Assembly: GCF_026008515.1 (NCBI RefSeq)
Contig: NZ_BQYM01000015.1
Location: 18,033-82,032 of the forward strand
Length of the DNA stretch: 64,000 nucleotides
DNA from: Hoyosella levis
Lineage (GTDB): Bacteria; Actinomycetota; Actinomycetes; Mycobacteriales; Mycobacteriaceae
Direction of reading: 5' to 3'
Shown: positions 34,402-43,456 of the stretch, piece after piece
Layout of the letters: each line of letters starts with the position of its first letter
Position numbering within the stretch: the stretch's first letter is position 1
The notes under the pieces: model-generated
Told to the model about the DNA's origin: nothing
Databases searched by the model: none
Seen by the model: only the letters and a program-made list of their open reading frames with translations
Translations under genes and position numbers: made by a program

Positions 34402-35666
34402 CAGTTCGTCCTTTCCCCTGCCGCCGTGCTGGCAAGCCCTGCCATCCGGGCTCGTTCCACGGCCTGCGGCAGCACCTCGAGCACGCGATCGACGTCGGCG
34501 ACCGATGAGGGGTGCCCGAGCGAGAACCGCAAGGTGCCGCGCGCGATCCGCGCGTCCATGCCCATGGCTACCAGGACATGGCTGGCCCGCGCCACCCCGG
34601 CGGTGCAGGCCGAGCCGGTGGAGCATTCCACACCGTGAGCGTCCATCAGCATGAGCAGCGAATCGCCCTCGCACCCAGGAAATGTCGCATTGAGGATCGA
34701 GGGCAGCACCGCGTCGTGGCCGGTGGGGCCGGTGGGGCCGTTGATGATCGCGGTGGGATCGATACGGGTGATTCCCTCCTGCAAGCGCTCACGCAGCTTG
34801 GCGAGCCGGGCGTGCTCGGCCGATCGTTGTGCCGTCACCTCGGCGAGAGTGGCAGCCATGCCCATGATCGCAGCGACATCGGGAGTGCCGGACCGGACAT
34901 CCCGCTCGTGCCCGCCGCCATGCTGCAGCGGCTGGCACGCGACATCGCGGCGCAGCAGCAGCGCACCAGCCCCGTGCGGCCCGCCGAGCTTGTGGGCGGT
35001 CAGCGTGAGCGCGGCGAGCCCGCTGGCCGCGAAATCGCAGTGCAGTGATCCCGCCGCCTGCACCGCATCGCTGTGCAGCGGAACGCCTGCCTCAGCGGCC
35101 ACCGCGGCGAGCTCGGGGATCGGGTTGATCGTGCCGACCTCATTGTTGGCCCACATGATCGAGATGAGCGCGATGCTCCCGGCATCATCGCCGATTGTTT
35201 CCCGCAGGGCCTCGGGCGTGACCGTGCCCGCGCTCGTGACGGGGATCAGGGTGACCTCGGCGCCTTGCTGCTCGACGAGCCATTCCGCCGCATCTAGCAC
35301 GGCGTGATGCTCGGTGCTGCCGATCAGGATGCGCCTGCGCCGCGGATCCGCCGCCCGGCGGGCCCAGTAGAGGCCCTTGATGGCGAGGTTGTCGCTCTCG
35401 GTGCCGCCTGCGGTGAAGATCACTTCGGAGGGGCGCGCGCCGAGGGCCTCGGCGATGGCCTCGCGGGATTCCTCCACCAGGCGGCGGGCCACCCGCCCCG
35501 AGCGATGCACCGACGCAGCGTTGCCCGTGACCGCGAACCCCTTGGTCATCGCGTCGATCGCCACGGGCCGCATCGGCGTGGCCGCAGCATGATCGAGATA
35601 CACGGGCGCCGCGGCTGCGCGCGGGGCCGCGCCGCGGTCATCAGGACGAGCGTCGGGATGGTTCAT
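34401..35666 (-). CDS. iscS: Cysteine desulfurase, IscS/NifS-like
   Basis: The 421-residue PLP enzyme has the N-terminal [11 protein letters not shown] and the PLP lysine in [13 protein letters not shown]. The catalytic cysteine lies in [10 protein letters not shown]. It releases sulfur from cysteine as a persulfide. It is coupled to mnmA by a one-base TGATG overlap, so delivery of sulfur to tRNA thiolation is the likely job; Fe-S cluster supply is also possible, as for Rv3025c. ATG 35666 is used; another in-frame ATG lies eight codons earlier. Confidence 0.93.
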   Translation of the reverse strand: MNHPDARPDDRGAAPRAAAAPVYLDHAAATPMRPVAIDAMTKGFAVTGNAASVHRSGRVARRLVEESREAIAEALGARPSEVIFTAGGTESDNLAIKGLYWARRAADPRRRRILIGSTEHHAVLDAAEWLVEQQGAEVTLIPVTSAGTVTPEALRETIGDDAGSIALISIMWANNEVGTINPIPELAAVAAEAGVPLHSDAVQAAGSLHCDFAASGLAALTLTAHKLGGPHGAGALLLRRDVACQPLQHGGGHERDVRSGTPDVAAIMGMAATLAEVTAQRSAEHARLAKLRERLQEGITRIDPTAIINGPTGPTGHDAVLPSILNATFPGCEGDSLLMLMDAHGVECSTGSACTAGVARASHVLVAMGMDARIARGTLRFSLGHPSSVADVDRVLEVLPQAVERARMAGLASTAAGERTN

Positions 35667-35750
35667 GGCACCTGCCAGGATAGACGCCATCCGCGCCCCG
35701 CTACCAAACGCGAGAGTCCCCGATCGCCCAGGTTCAGGCCGCCCCAGCGC

Positions 35751-36617
35751 TCAGGCCGCCGCGCGCTCGGGGTGCTCGACCTCGATCAGGCGCAGTCCGG
35801 TATCGCGCTCCGCGCTGCGGAGGCTGCGATCGCAACGCTGCGCCAGCAGCTTCCGGTCGCCCACCGCGAGCTCTGGAGCGAGCAGCGTCAGTTCCACCAC
35901 TAGGGAGCGCTGGCTGAGCACCCGCCCGATCGATGCAGCGAGGCCATCGTCGCCGACGAAGCTCGGCACCGTGGTGACCTCGCCATCTCGGGTCAGGTAC
36001 CGCACGTGGATGGGATGCACCCACGCGCCCGCGTCGATCGCGGACTGGAAGAAGGCGGGACGCAGCCGGCCCCAGGAGCGGCCGCACCACGTGGTGCCCT
36101 CGGGGAAGACGGCGACGCGCTCGCCACGGCGCAGCTTCTCGGTCACGAGGTCGAGCGCCCGGGGCAGCTCGCGCAGCGATTCCCTGCGGACCGGGATCGT
36201 GCGGGCCCACCGGGCCAGCGATCCCACGATCGGCCATCCGACGAGATCAGCGCGCGCGACGAACGAGGCCGAGACAGTGGTGGAGATCACCAGCGGGTCG
36301 AGCCACGAGATGTGATTGGACACGATCAGGCCCTGCGCGCGACCTTCCTCGAGGCCGCCACGGCGATCGTGGACACGCACCGTGATGCCGAGCGCGCCGA
36401 GCAGTTGCCGGAAGAACGTGCGCTGCCACGCCCCCTTGACGCTCTCTGGCAGGCAAGGGCGCGCGCCGAGCAGCACGGGCGCCGCGGCCAGCGCGAGAGC
36501 GAGCCGGGCACAGCGGCGCGCAACCACAAGCGCAGGCACTTTCTCGCGCGCCGCGGGCAGGCAGCCGCACCCGCAGGGACTGCTCGGGTACCAGTCGTGC
36601 CGCTCGCTGGTGGTCAT
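35751..36617 (-). CDS. PlsC-type 1-acyl-glycerophosphate / lyso-ornithine-lipid acyltransferase
   Basis: The 288-residue membrane-associated acyltransferase has the HX4D motif (NHISWLD) and the FPEGTTW block. It is coupled by a four-base overlap to a GNAT-type N-acyltransferase upstream, the same arrangement as OlsA/OlsB of ornithine-lipid synthesis and as Rv3026c/Rv3027c. It may therefore add the second acyl chain to a lyso-aminolipid; phosphatidic acid synthesis is the conservative alternative. The first 25 residues are Cys-rich (CGCGC) and unusual for the family. Confidence 0.82.
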   Translation of the reverse strand: MTTSERHDWYPSSPCGCGCLPAAREKVPALVVARRCARLALALAAAPVLLGARPCLPESVKGAWQRTFFRQLLGALGITVRVHDRRGGLEEGRAQGLIVSNHISWLDPLVISTTVSASFVARADLVGWPIVGSLARWARTIPVRRESLRELPRALDLVTEKLRRGERVAVFPEGTTWCGRSWGRLRPAFFQSAIDAGAWVHPIHVRYLTRDGEVTTVPSFVGDDGLAASIGRVLSQRSLVVELTLLAPELAVGDRKLLAQRCDRSLRSAERDTGLRLIEVEHPERAAA

Positions 36618-37447
36618 TGTGCCCCCGCGCCGTTGCTAGAGGCGGCTGCGGAGGAGGCGGACGCAAGCCTCGCGAGGTAGCGAGCGTTGGCGTGGCGCAC
36701 TCCGAGAACGGTGACGAAGTCGGCCACTCCGAAGCTGGGATCGTGCGCGGGCTCGCCACAGATCCAGGCGCCGAGGCGCAGGTAGCCGCGCAGCAGCGGC
36801 GGGATGTCTGCTTTCGCGGGCGGGGCGATCTCTTCGAGGGTGGCGCCGTCGACGATGACCGGGTTGTAGGGGCGCGCGTTCATGTGCTCGGGAGCCCGGT
36901 GCCGGGCCAGCACGTGGTCGCGCACTGCTCGCACGTTGGCTCCCGGCATATCACCGGGCGCGGGCAGCATCGGCACGCTCACGCATCCGAGCACCCAGTC
37001 ATTCCCCGTGTGGTTGAGGTACTGGAGGATGCCCGACCACATGATGCTCAGGACAGCGCCGTTGCGGTGGTCGGGGTGCACGCAGGCGCGTCCCATCTCG
37101 ACGGTGCTGGGCAGGATCTCTTCGAACCCGTCGAGCGCGAACTCGGTGGCGGTGTAGAAGCCGCCGATGCGGCGCGCGGTGGCGCCGGGAAGCATCCGGT
37201 AGCAACCAATGATGCGGTGGTCCTGCTCGTCGCGAACGAGGAGGTGGTCGCAGTGCTTGTCGAACTCGTCGGCGTCACGGCCGTCCTCGCCGATGGTGTT
37301 GCTGAAGCCCGGCTCGGCGCGGAAGACATCATGGCGGAGCCGCTGGGCGGCCTCGATGTCGTCCGGCCGCGTGGACAGCAGCAGGGAGTAGCGCGGTGTG
37401 CTCGCTGTCGCCGCGGGAGCCGGGATCAGCACCGATGATGTGGTCAT
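36614..37447 (-). CDS. GNAT-fold N-acyltransferase, OlsB-like
   Basis: The 277-residue protein has the hemolysin/OlsB-type acyltransferase signature: YRMLPG, ATEFALDGFEEI, and TVEMGRACVHPDHRNGAVLS. Enzymes of this group transfer 3-hydroxyacyl chains from ACP to amino groups such as that of ornithine. The coupled downstream PlsC-like gene supports a two-enzyme aminolipid module. ATG 37445-37447 is chosen over an unsupported 55-codon extension; TAGACA seven bases upstream hints at a leaderless start. The substrate is inferred, not shown. Confidence 0.75.
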   Translation of the reverse strand: MTTSSVLIPAPAATASTPRYSLLLSTRPDDIEAAQRLRHDVFRAEPGFSNTIGEDGRDADEFDKHCDHLLVRDEQDHRIIGCYRMLPGATARRIGGFYTATEFALDGFEEILPSTVEMGRACVHPDHRNGAVLSIMWSGILQYLNHTGNDWVLGCVSVPMLPAPGDMPGANVRAVRDHVLARHRAPEHMNARPYNPVIVDGATLEEIAPPAKADIPPLLRGYLRLGAWICGEPAHDPSFGVADFVTVLGVRHANARYLARLASASSAAASSNGAGAQ

Positions 37448-37622
37448 GCCTCGGTGTCTACCGGGGCAGTTCGGCGGGCGCGCGTCACGGGAGTGAAGGT
37501 GCCATGCCAGGCTGGTTAACTCTTTGTCCGTGTTGACCGGATCGCATGGATCAGGCCACGGCGAGGTGAACGGGCCTCGAACGCGCGATCGGCGCGGTGA
37601 TCTGTATCGCATCGCCGAACGA

Positions 37623-37664
37623 AAGCGGCCCCCGCTGGGATCTGCATCCCTGCGGGGGCCGCTT
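37623..37664 (-). terminator. Terminator of etfBA
   Basis: A 19-bp stem with one mismatch (37623-37641 with 37646-37664) and a 4-nt loop lies 26 bp beyond the etfA stop. The minus-strand tail begins TTTCGTTC. Confidence 0.8.
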
Positions 37665-37690
37665 CAGGCCATTCGTGCGCGGTGCTGGGA

Positions 37691-38644
37691 TCAGCCCTTG
37701 CGCTTCTTGACGGCCTCGGTCAGCTGCGGAGCCACATCGAAGAGGTCGCCGATGATGCCATAGTCGGCGATCTCGAAGATCGGGGCTTCCTCATCCTTGT
37801 TGACGGCGATGATCGTCTTCGAGGTCTGCATGCCCGCGCGGTGCTGGATGGCACCGGAGATACCGAGGGCGATGTAGAGGTTCGGGGAGACGGTCTTGCC
37901 GGTCTGGCCCACCTGGAACTGGCCCGGGTAGTAGCCGGAGTCGACCGCGGCACGCGAGGCGCCCACTGCGCCGCCGAGCGAGTCGGCGAGCTCCTCGACC
38001 ACGGAGAACTTGTCGGCGCTGCCGACGCCACGGCCACCGGAGACAACAACGCTTGCCTCGGCGAGCTCGGGGCGATCGCCGGCGACGGCTGGATCGCGCG
38101 AGGTGATCTTGACCGCGCTCTCATCAGGATCGCCGACCTCGACGGTTACCTGCTCGCCAGCACCGGCCTGCGGCTCCGCCTCGACGGCGCCGGGACGGAC
38201 GCTGATGATCGGGACGCCGTTGGTCTTCGCATCGACGGTGAACGCGCCACCGAAGATGGAGTGGACGGCCGAGCCATCGCTGTTGACGCTAACGACGTCG
38301 GACAGCAGGCCGAGGCCGAGGCGCGCGGCGAGGCGCCCGCTGATCTCCTTGCCCTCGGTGGTGGCACCGGTGATGACCGCTGCCGGGCTGGCCTGCTCGA
38401 ACAGCTCGGCAAGCACGTCCACCATCGGCGTGATGAGGTAGTTGTCGAAGGCGTCGGACTCGGCCACATAGATCTTCTCGGCGCCAGCCTCCTTGAGGCT
38501 GTCAGCGAGAGCGGCCGCGGTGCCGGGAGCACCGGTGACCACTGCGGACGGCTCGCCCAGGTTGCGGGCGGCGGTCAGCATCTCAGCGGTGAGCTTCTTG
38601 ATTGCGCCCTCGGCATGCTCGACGAGCACAAGAACTTCTGCCAT
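37691..38644 (-). CDS. etfA: Electron transfer flavoprotein alpha subunit
   Basis: The 317-residue protein has the C-terminal FAD-binding domain with SGGRGVGS, then [23 protein letters not shown] and [14 protein letters not shown] blocks. With EtfB it carries electrons from acyl-CoA dehydrogenases to the respiratory chain. It lies 42 bp after etfB. The operon has its own terminator and a promoter with a probable operator. Confidence 0.97.
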   Translation of the reverse strand: MAEVLVLVEHAEGAIKKLTAEMLTAARNLGEPSAVVTGAPGTAAALADSLKEAGAEKIYVAESDAFDNYLITPMVDVLAELFEQASPAAVITGATTEGKEISGRLAARLGLGLLSDVVSVNSDGSAVHSIFGGAFTVDAKTNGVPIISVRPGAVEAEPQAGAGEQVTVEVGDPDESAVKITSRDPAVAGDRPELAEASVVVSGGRGVGSADKFSVVEELADSLGGAVGASRAAVDSGYYPGQFQVGQTGKTVSPNLYIALGISGAIQHRAGMQTSKTIIAVNKDEEAPIFEIADYGIIGDLFDVAPQLTEAVKKRKG

Positions 38645-38686
38645 TTGTTGCTACTCCTGTTCGTCTGTGTGTCGTCAGAGAGGCGA

Positions 38687-39472
38687 TCAGATGATCTTCT
38701 GCGAAACGAGGTACTCGGCGATCTTGCTGCCGCCGTCGCCCTCGTCGGTGACCTTCTCGCCCGCGGCCTTCGGCGGCTTCGGAGCGGCCGAGGTCACCTG
38801 CGAGGCAGCGTTGGAAACGCCGACCTCATCGCCCTCGACACCGAGCTCGGCCAGGGTGAGCACCTCGATCGGCTTCTTCTTCGCGGCCATGATGCCCTTG
38901 AAGGAGGGGAACCGGGGCTCGTTGATCTTCTCGTTGACACTGACGATCGCGGGCAGGCTGGCCTCGAGGCCAAACACGCCGTCGTCGGTCTCGCGCTCGC
39001 CGCGGACGGTGTCACCGTCCACCTCGAGCTTGCGCAGCTGGGTGAGCTGCGGCAGGCCGAGGTACTCAGCGATGATCGCGGGCACCGCACCGACGCGACC
39101 GTCAGTGGACTCGTTGCCAGCGATGACGAGCTCGACACCCTCGACCGTGCCGAGTGCCTTGGCGAGCACCCAGCTGGTCTGCAGGGCATCGCTGCCATGC
39201 ATACCCTCGTCGTTGATGTGGATCGCCTTGTCCGCGCCCATGGACAGGGCCTTGCGGATGGCATCGGCAGCGCGGTCGGGACCGGCGCACAGCACCGTCA
39301 CCTCGCCACCGTTCTTCTCCTTGATGAGCAGCGCTTCTTCGACGGCGCGCTCGTTGATCTCATCGAGCACCGGGTCGGCGGAGTCGCGGTCGAGGGTCCA
39401 GTCGGACTCCCGAAGCTTGCGCTCGGACCAGGTGTCGGGGACCTGCTTGATCAAGACGACAACATTTGTCAT
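38687..39472 (-). CDS. etfB: Electron transfer flavoprotein beta subunit
   Basis: The 261-residue protein has VVVLIKQVPDTWSER at the N-terminus and the ETF beta signature around VELVIAGNESTDGRVGAV with AMP-binding residues. It pairs with EtfA. The ATG at 39470-39472 has AAGGA upstream; the open frame continues 53 codons further without homology. The promoter lies about 140 bp upstream. Confidence 0.96.
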   Translation of the reverse strand: MTNVVVLIKQVPDTWSERKLRESDWTLDRDSADPVLDEINERAVEEALLIKEKNGGEVTVLCAGPDRAADAIRKALSMGADKAIHINDEGMHGSDALQTSWVLAKALGTVEGVELVIAGNESTDGRVGAVPAIIAEYLGLPQLTQLRKLEVDGDTVRGERETDDGVFGLEASLPAIVSVNEKINEPRFPSFKGIMAAKKKPIEVLTLAELGVEGDEVGVSNAASQVTSAAPKPPKAAGEKVTDEGDGGSKIAEYLVSQKII

Positions 39473-39611
39473 GGGTCTTCCTTGACCTCCTGCGAGTGGT
39501 GGCATTCTAGGCTCCGGCAGCGCGTGTGAACCCGAGGCTCGCGACGAGCCGCGGACTGGGTCCAGCGACGTCGCGCGAGTCAAGCTTGATACGCAACCGT
39601 GTCCTACACCT

Positions 39612-39639
39612 AGGTTACTGACGAGTAACATATGTGCAA
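39612..39639 (-). promoter_or_regulatory. etfBA promoter with embedded operator
   Basis: On the minus strand TTGCAC (39634-39639) and TAACCT (39612-39617) are 16 bp apart. The perfect inverted repeat GTTACT-GACG-AGTAAC (39614-39629) covers the spacer and the -10 box, a classic site for steric repression. The regulator is unknown; a TetR-type factor is plausible. Confidence 0.65.
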
Positions 39640-39766
39640 GTACCTAGCTGAACATACTCCATAACTGCACCGAATGGCACGCTTAGCCACCACGAGCCAG
39701 CAAATTGCATGGGCAGGCCATCCCACACAGTCACCACGGGATTCGAACTACGGCCCGATCAGCCTC

Positions 39767-39772
39767 TAGGCT
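39767..39772 (+). promoter_or_regulatory. -10 box for leaderless methyltransferase mRNA
   Basis: TAGGCT ends six bases before the GTG at 39779, and there is no ribosome-binding site. This would drive the three-gene MTase-GH57-GT4 operon. Confidence 0.55.
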
Positions 39773-39778
39773 GCCCTC

Positions 39779-40552
39779 GTGACCGATTCCGCCAGCGCAT
39801 CGACGAACAACTCCGCGCCATTGCCCCTCACCGGCGAGCGCACCGTGCCCGGCATCGCGGAGGAGAACTACTGGTTCCGCCGCCACGAGATCGTCTACGT
39901 CGCGCTGGCCCAGCGGTGCGCCAGCAAGATCGTCGTCGACGCTGGCTTCGGCGAGGGCTACGGGGCAGACATGATCGCCCGGCACGCGCGCACGGTCATC
40001 GGCCTCGACTACGACCAGCAGGCCACCGAGCACGTGGCCCGGCGCTACCCTGCCGTCAGCGCTGCCCGCGCCAATCTTGCCGCGCTGCCCCTTGCTGATG
40101 AATCCGTGGATGTCGTCATCAACCTGCAGGTCATCGAGCACCTCTGGGACCAGGTGCAGTTCATCCGCGAATGCGCCCGCGTGCTGCGGCCCGGTGGCGA
40201 GCTGCTCATCTCCACGCCCAACCGGATCACGTTCTCTCCCGGTCGCGATACCCCCCTCAATCCGTTCCACACCCGCGAGCTCAACGCTCGCGAGCTCGAG
40301 GAGCTGCTCGTCGACGGCGGGCTCGAGGTGGCCTCCATGGAAGGCGTGCACCACGGCCCCCGCCTCGCGGCCCTCGACGAGCGCCACGGCGGCTCCCTCA
40401 TAGACCGGCAGCTCGAGCTCGCCATCGCCGGGATCCCCTGGCCCGACGACCTCGCCGCGGACGTGGCGGGCGTGACCGCCGAGGACTTCGACATCCGGCC
40501 AGGATCGATCGATGACAGCCTCGACCTGCTCGCCATCGCCGTCAAGCAATGA
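39779..40552 (+). CDS. SAM-dependent methyltransferase, MGLP cluster (Rv3030-like)
   Basis: The 257-residue class I methyltransferase has motif I as VVDAGFGEGYGADMIA (about residues 53-68), the acidic GLDYD, and a motif IV region INLQVIEHLWDQ. Its neighbours are a GH57 branching enzyme and a GT4 glucosyltransferase, each overlapping the previous gene by four bases. This matches the MGLP genes of mycobacteria (Rv3030-Rv3032). It probably O-methylates glucose units of a polysaccharide, by context. Confidence 0.85.
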   Translation: MTDSASASTNNSAPLPLTGERTVPGIAEENYWFRRHEIVYVALAQRCASKIVVDAGFGEGYGADMIARHARTVIGLDYDQQATEHVARRYPAVSAARANLAALPLADESVDVVINLQVIEHLWDQVQFIRECARVLRPGGELLISTPNRITFSPGRDTPLNPFHTRELNARELEELLVDGGLEVASMEGVHHGPRLAALDERHGGSLIDRQLELAIAGIPWPDDLAADVAGVTAEDFDIRPGSIDDSLDLLAIAVKQ

Positions 40553-42159
40553 GCACGGCATCCTCTTCGGGGCCCGGCGAATCCCCGGTTCCCGGCATGT
40601 TCTCGCTGGTGCTGCATAGCCATCTGCCTTGGCTGCCCAACCACGGCCGGTGGCCCGTCGGCGAGGAATGGCTCTACCAGTCCTGGGCCGCGTCCTACAT
40701 CCCGGTCCTGCGCACCCTGCGCGCGCTTGCCGCGGAGGGCCGCGACCACCTGCTGACCCTCGGCATCACCCCGGTGCTCGCCGCGCAGCTCGACGACCCC
40801 TACGCGCTCTCCGCGATGCACCACTGGCTCGCGGACTGGCAGCTGCGATCCCACGAGGCGGCCCTCACGCCGGGCAAAGGCACCGGCGCAACAGCATCGT
40901 GCCCCGCGGCACTGCGCGAGCTTGGCTGGCGCGAGCACCGCAACGCCGCCGCCGCGCTCGATGACTTCGAGCAGCACTGGCGCCATGGCGGAGCCGGGCT
41001 TGTCCGCGAGCTCGCCTCCAACGGCACCATCGAGCTGCTCGGCGGGCCGCTGACCCACACGTTCCAGCCCCTCACCCAGCCGGCGCTGCGCGAGGGCGCC
41101 CTGCGCGCGGGGCTCGCCGACGCACGGCACCGCTTCGGCACCCGGCCAACCGGGATCTGGGCCCCCGAGTGCGCCTACACCCCTGGGATGGAGCAGCTCT
41201 ACGAGGCCAGCGGCATCACCCACTTCATGGTCGACGGGCCAAGCCTGCACGGCGACACCACGCTCGGCCGCCCCGTGCACGACTCCAGCGTCGTGGCATT
41301 CGGCCGCGACCTCACCGTGAGCTACCGCGTGTGGTCACCGAAATCGGGCTATCCCGGCCACCGCGACTACCGCGACTTCCACACCTACCACCACGGGACC
41401 GGGCTCAAGCCCGCGCGCGTGACCAGCAAGACGACCCCTTCCGAGCGGAAGGCGCCCTACGATCCCGAGCGGGCCGCGGCAGCCGTGCAGGAGCACGCGG
41501 CGGACTTCGTCGAGACGGTGCGCGCGCGGCTCATCGACGAGTCCGCCCGCATCGGCCGGCCCGCCCACGTCATCGCTGCGTTCGACACCGAGCTGTTCGG
41601 CCACTGGTGGCACGAGGGCCCCGACTGGCTCGCCGCGGTACTGCGCCTCATGCCCGAGCGCGGCATCACCATCGGCACCCTCGACGACGCCCTCGCCGCC
41701 GGGTACGTGGGAACGCCCGCCCGGATCGAGGATTCCTCCTGGGGCTCTGGCAAGGACTGGCGCGTGTGGGCAGGCGATCAGGTCGCCGACCTCGTCCAGC
41801 TGAACCAGGAGGTCGGCGACCTCGGGATCGAGCTTCTCGCCCAGCGAATGTCCTCCGGCAGCCCCGGGCGCGACCCCGTCACCGACCAGGTCCTGCGCGA
41901 GGTGCTGCTCTGCCTCGCCAGCGACTGGGCCTTCATGGTCAGCAAGGACTCCGCCGTCGAGTACGCCCGCGGCCGCGCCCACAAGCATGCCCACGCCGCC
42001 CGGGAGATCGCCTCGGCGGCCCTGCGCGGGGACGAGCAGCGGGCGCGCGAGCTCGCTGCCGCCTGGAACCAGGCCGATGGCCTGTTCCCTGCCCTCGATG
42101 CCCGCGGCTTCCGGCCCGCGCCGCGCAACTCCTCCACCAGCACTGAAGGTTCACGATGA
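40549..42159 (+). CDS. GH57 1,4-alpha-glucan branching enzyme (Rv3031-like)
   Basis: The 536-residue protein is a complete GH57 enzyme. The N-terminal LVLHSHLPW block, the nucleophile E207 in IWAPECAYTPG, and the acid D346 in AAFDTELFGHWWHEG are all present, with a C-terminal helical domain. It introduces alpha-1,6 branches in glucan. It is coupled to the methyltransferase upstream and GT4 downstream by ATGA overlaps. In mycobacteria the counterpart acts in MGLP or glycogen synthesis. Confidence 0.92.
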   Translation: MSTASSSGPGESPVPGMFSLVLHSHLPWLPNHGRWPVGEEWLYQSWAASYIPVLRTLRALAAEGRDHLLTLGITPVLAAQLDDPYALSAMHHWLADWQLRSHEAALTPGKGTGATASCPAALRELGWREHRNAAAALDDFEQHWRHGGAGLVRELASNGTIELLGGPLTHTFQPLTQPALREGALRAGLADARHRFGTRPTGIWAPECAYTPGMEQLYEASGITHFMVDGPSLHGDTTLGRPVHDSSVVAFGRDLTVSYRVWSPKSGYPGHRDYRDFHTYHHGTGLKPARVTSKTTPSERKAPYDPERAAAAVQEHAADFVETVRARLIDESARIGRPAHVIAAFDTELFGHWWHEGPDWLAAVLRLMPERGITIGTLDDALAAGYVGTPARIEDSSWGSGKDWRVWAGDQVADLVQLNQEVGDLGIELLAQRMSSGSPGRDPVTDQVLREVLLCLASDWAFMVSKDSAVEYARGRAHKHAHAAREIASAALRGDEQRARELAAAWNQADGLFPALDARGFRPAPRNSSTSTEGSR

Positions 42160-43385
42160 AGATCCTCATCATCTCCTGGGAGTACCCGCCCGTCGTCGTC
42201 GGTGGCCTCGGTCGCCACGTCCACAACCTCGCGGTGCACCTCGCCGAGGACGGGCACGAGGTCGTCGTCCTCTCCCGGCAGCCCTCGGGCACGCACGCTG
42301 GCACCCACCCGACCACCGATACCGTCGTCGAGGGCGTCCGCGTGCTCGCGGTCGCCGAAGACCCCCCGCACCTGCTGTTCGGCGAGGACATGCTCGCCTG
42401 GACCCTCGCCATGGGCCACGCGATGATCCGCCACGGCCTTGCCCTCCTCGACACCTGGACCCCCGATGTGATCCACGCCCACGACTGGCTGGTCGCCCAC
42501 CCGGCGATCGCCATCGCGGACCGCTGCGATGCGCCGCTCGTCGCGACGATCCACGCCACCGAGGCGGGACGGCACAGCGGCTGGATCTCCGGGCGCATCA
42601 ACCGGCAGGTGCACTCCGTGGAATGGTGGCTCGCCAACTCCGCCGACTCGCTCATCACCTGCTCGGCATTGATGCGCGACGAGGTCGCCGCCCTGTTCGG
42701 CCCGGCCCTGTCCGGCATCCACGTCATCCACAATGGGATCGACACCACGAAGTGGAGCTACGCCGTCCGCGCGCACCGCCACGATGCTCCCGAGCTCTTC
42801 TTCGCCGGCCGGCTCGAGTACGAGAAGGGCGTGCACGATGCGATAGCCGCGCTCGCGGAGGTCCGCAAGACGCACCCCGGCGCGACGCTCTCGATCGCCG
42901 GCACCGGTACGCAGCGGCAATGGCTCGCCGAGGAGGCAACGCGGCACGGCGTGGCCCCCTGGGTGACGTTCCTCGGCTCGCTCGACCACGAACAACTGCT
43001 GGGCTGGCTCCACCGGGCGACGGCCATCCTGCTGCCGAGCCGCTACGAGCCATTCGGCATCGTCGCGCTCGAGGCCGCGGCCGCGGGCACCCCCTTGATC
43101 ACCTCCACCGCAGGAGGCCTCGGGGAAGCGGTCATCGACGGGGTGACCGGTCGCACCTTCCCGCCGGGCGATGTCATCGCGCTGACCCAGGCGGTCCGCA
43201 ACGCGCTCGACGAGCCGGAGCTCACCCAGAAGATGGCGCGGGCCGCCAACGAGCGCCTCACCACCGAGTTCGCCTGGTCCACCGTCACCGCCACGACCGT
43301 GTCGGTATATCGCTCGGCGCAGCACCGGCCGCGACCGCCGCTGCACCGTCCCGACGTCCCGCAGCGACCGCTTCCAGGGCGGTGA
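42156..43385 (+). CDS. GT4 alpha-glucosyltransferase (Rv3032-like)
   Basis: The 409-residue GT4 enzyme has the N-terminal ISWEYPPVVVGGLGRHV, the nucleotide-sugar lysine in FAGRLEYEKG, and the E-x7-E-type motif in YEPFGIVALEAAAAGTP. Rv3032 elongates alpha-1,4-glucan for MGLP and glycogen. It overlaps the GH57 gene by four bases and ends the operon. The donor is ADP- or UDP-glucose; the sequence does not decide which. Confidence 0.92.
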   Translation: MKILIISWEYPPVVVGGLGRHVHNLAVHLAEDGHEVVVLSRQPSGTHAGTHPTTDTVVEGVRVLAVAEDPPHLLFGEDMLAWTLAMGHAMIRHGLALLDTWTPDVIHAHDWLVAHPAIAIADRCDAPLVATIHATEAGRHSGWISGRINRQVHSVEWWLANSADSLITCSALMRDEVAALFGPALSGIHVIHNGIDTTKWSYAVRAHRHDAPELFFAGRLEYEKGVHDAIAALAEVRKTHPGATLSIAGTGTQRQWLAEEATRHGVAPWVTFLGSLDHEQLLGWLHRATAILLPSRYEPFGIVALEAAAAGTPLITSTAGGLGEAVIDGVTGRTFPPGDVIALTQAVRNALDEPELTQKMARAANERLTTEFAWSTVTATTVSVYRSAQHRPRPPLHRPDVPQRPLPGR

Positions 43386-43443
43386 CGCAACACGCTTCGC
43401 CGCGAAACCGGCATGTGCGTGCCAGCGCGTGGCTCCGCTCGGA

Positions 43444-43449
43444 TAGGCT
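43444..43449 (+). promoter_or_regulatory. -10 box for leaderless SDR mRNA
   Basis: TAGGCT is seven bases before the ATG at 43457. Confidence 0.5.
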
Positions 43450-43456
43450 CAGTGGC

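Noticed and set aside
41987..43456. Open frame running from the GH57 gene through GT4 into the SDR gene, suggesting a fusion
   Set aside because: The upstream part is out of frame with two well-supported enzymes. The SDR fold begins at the ATG at 43457 with its own -10 box.
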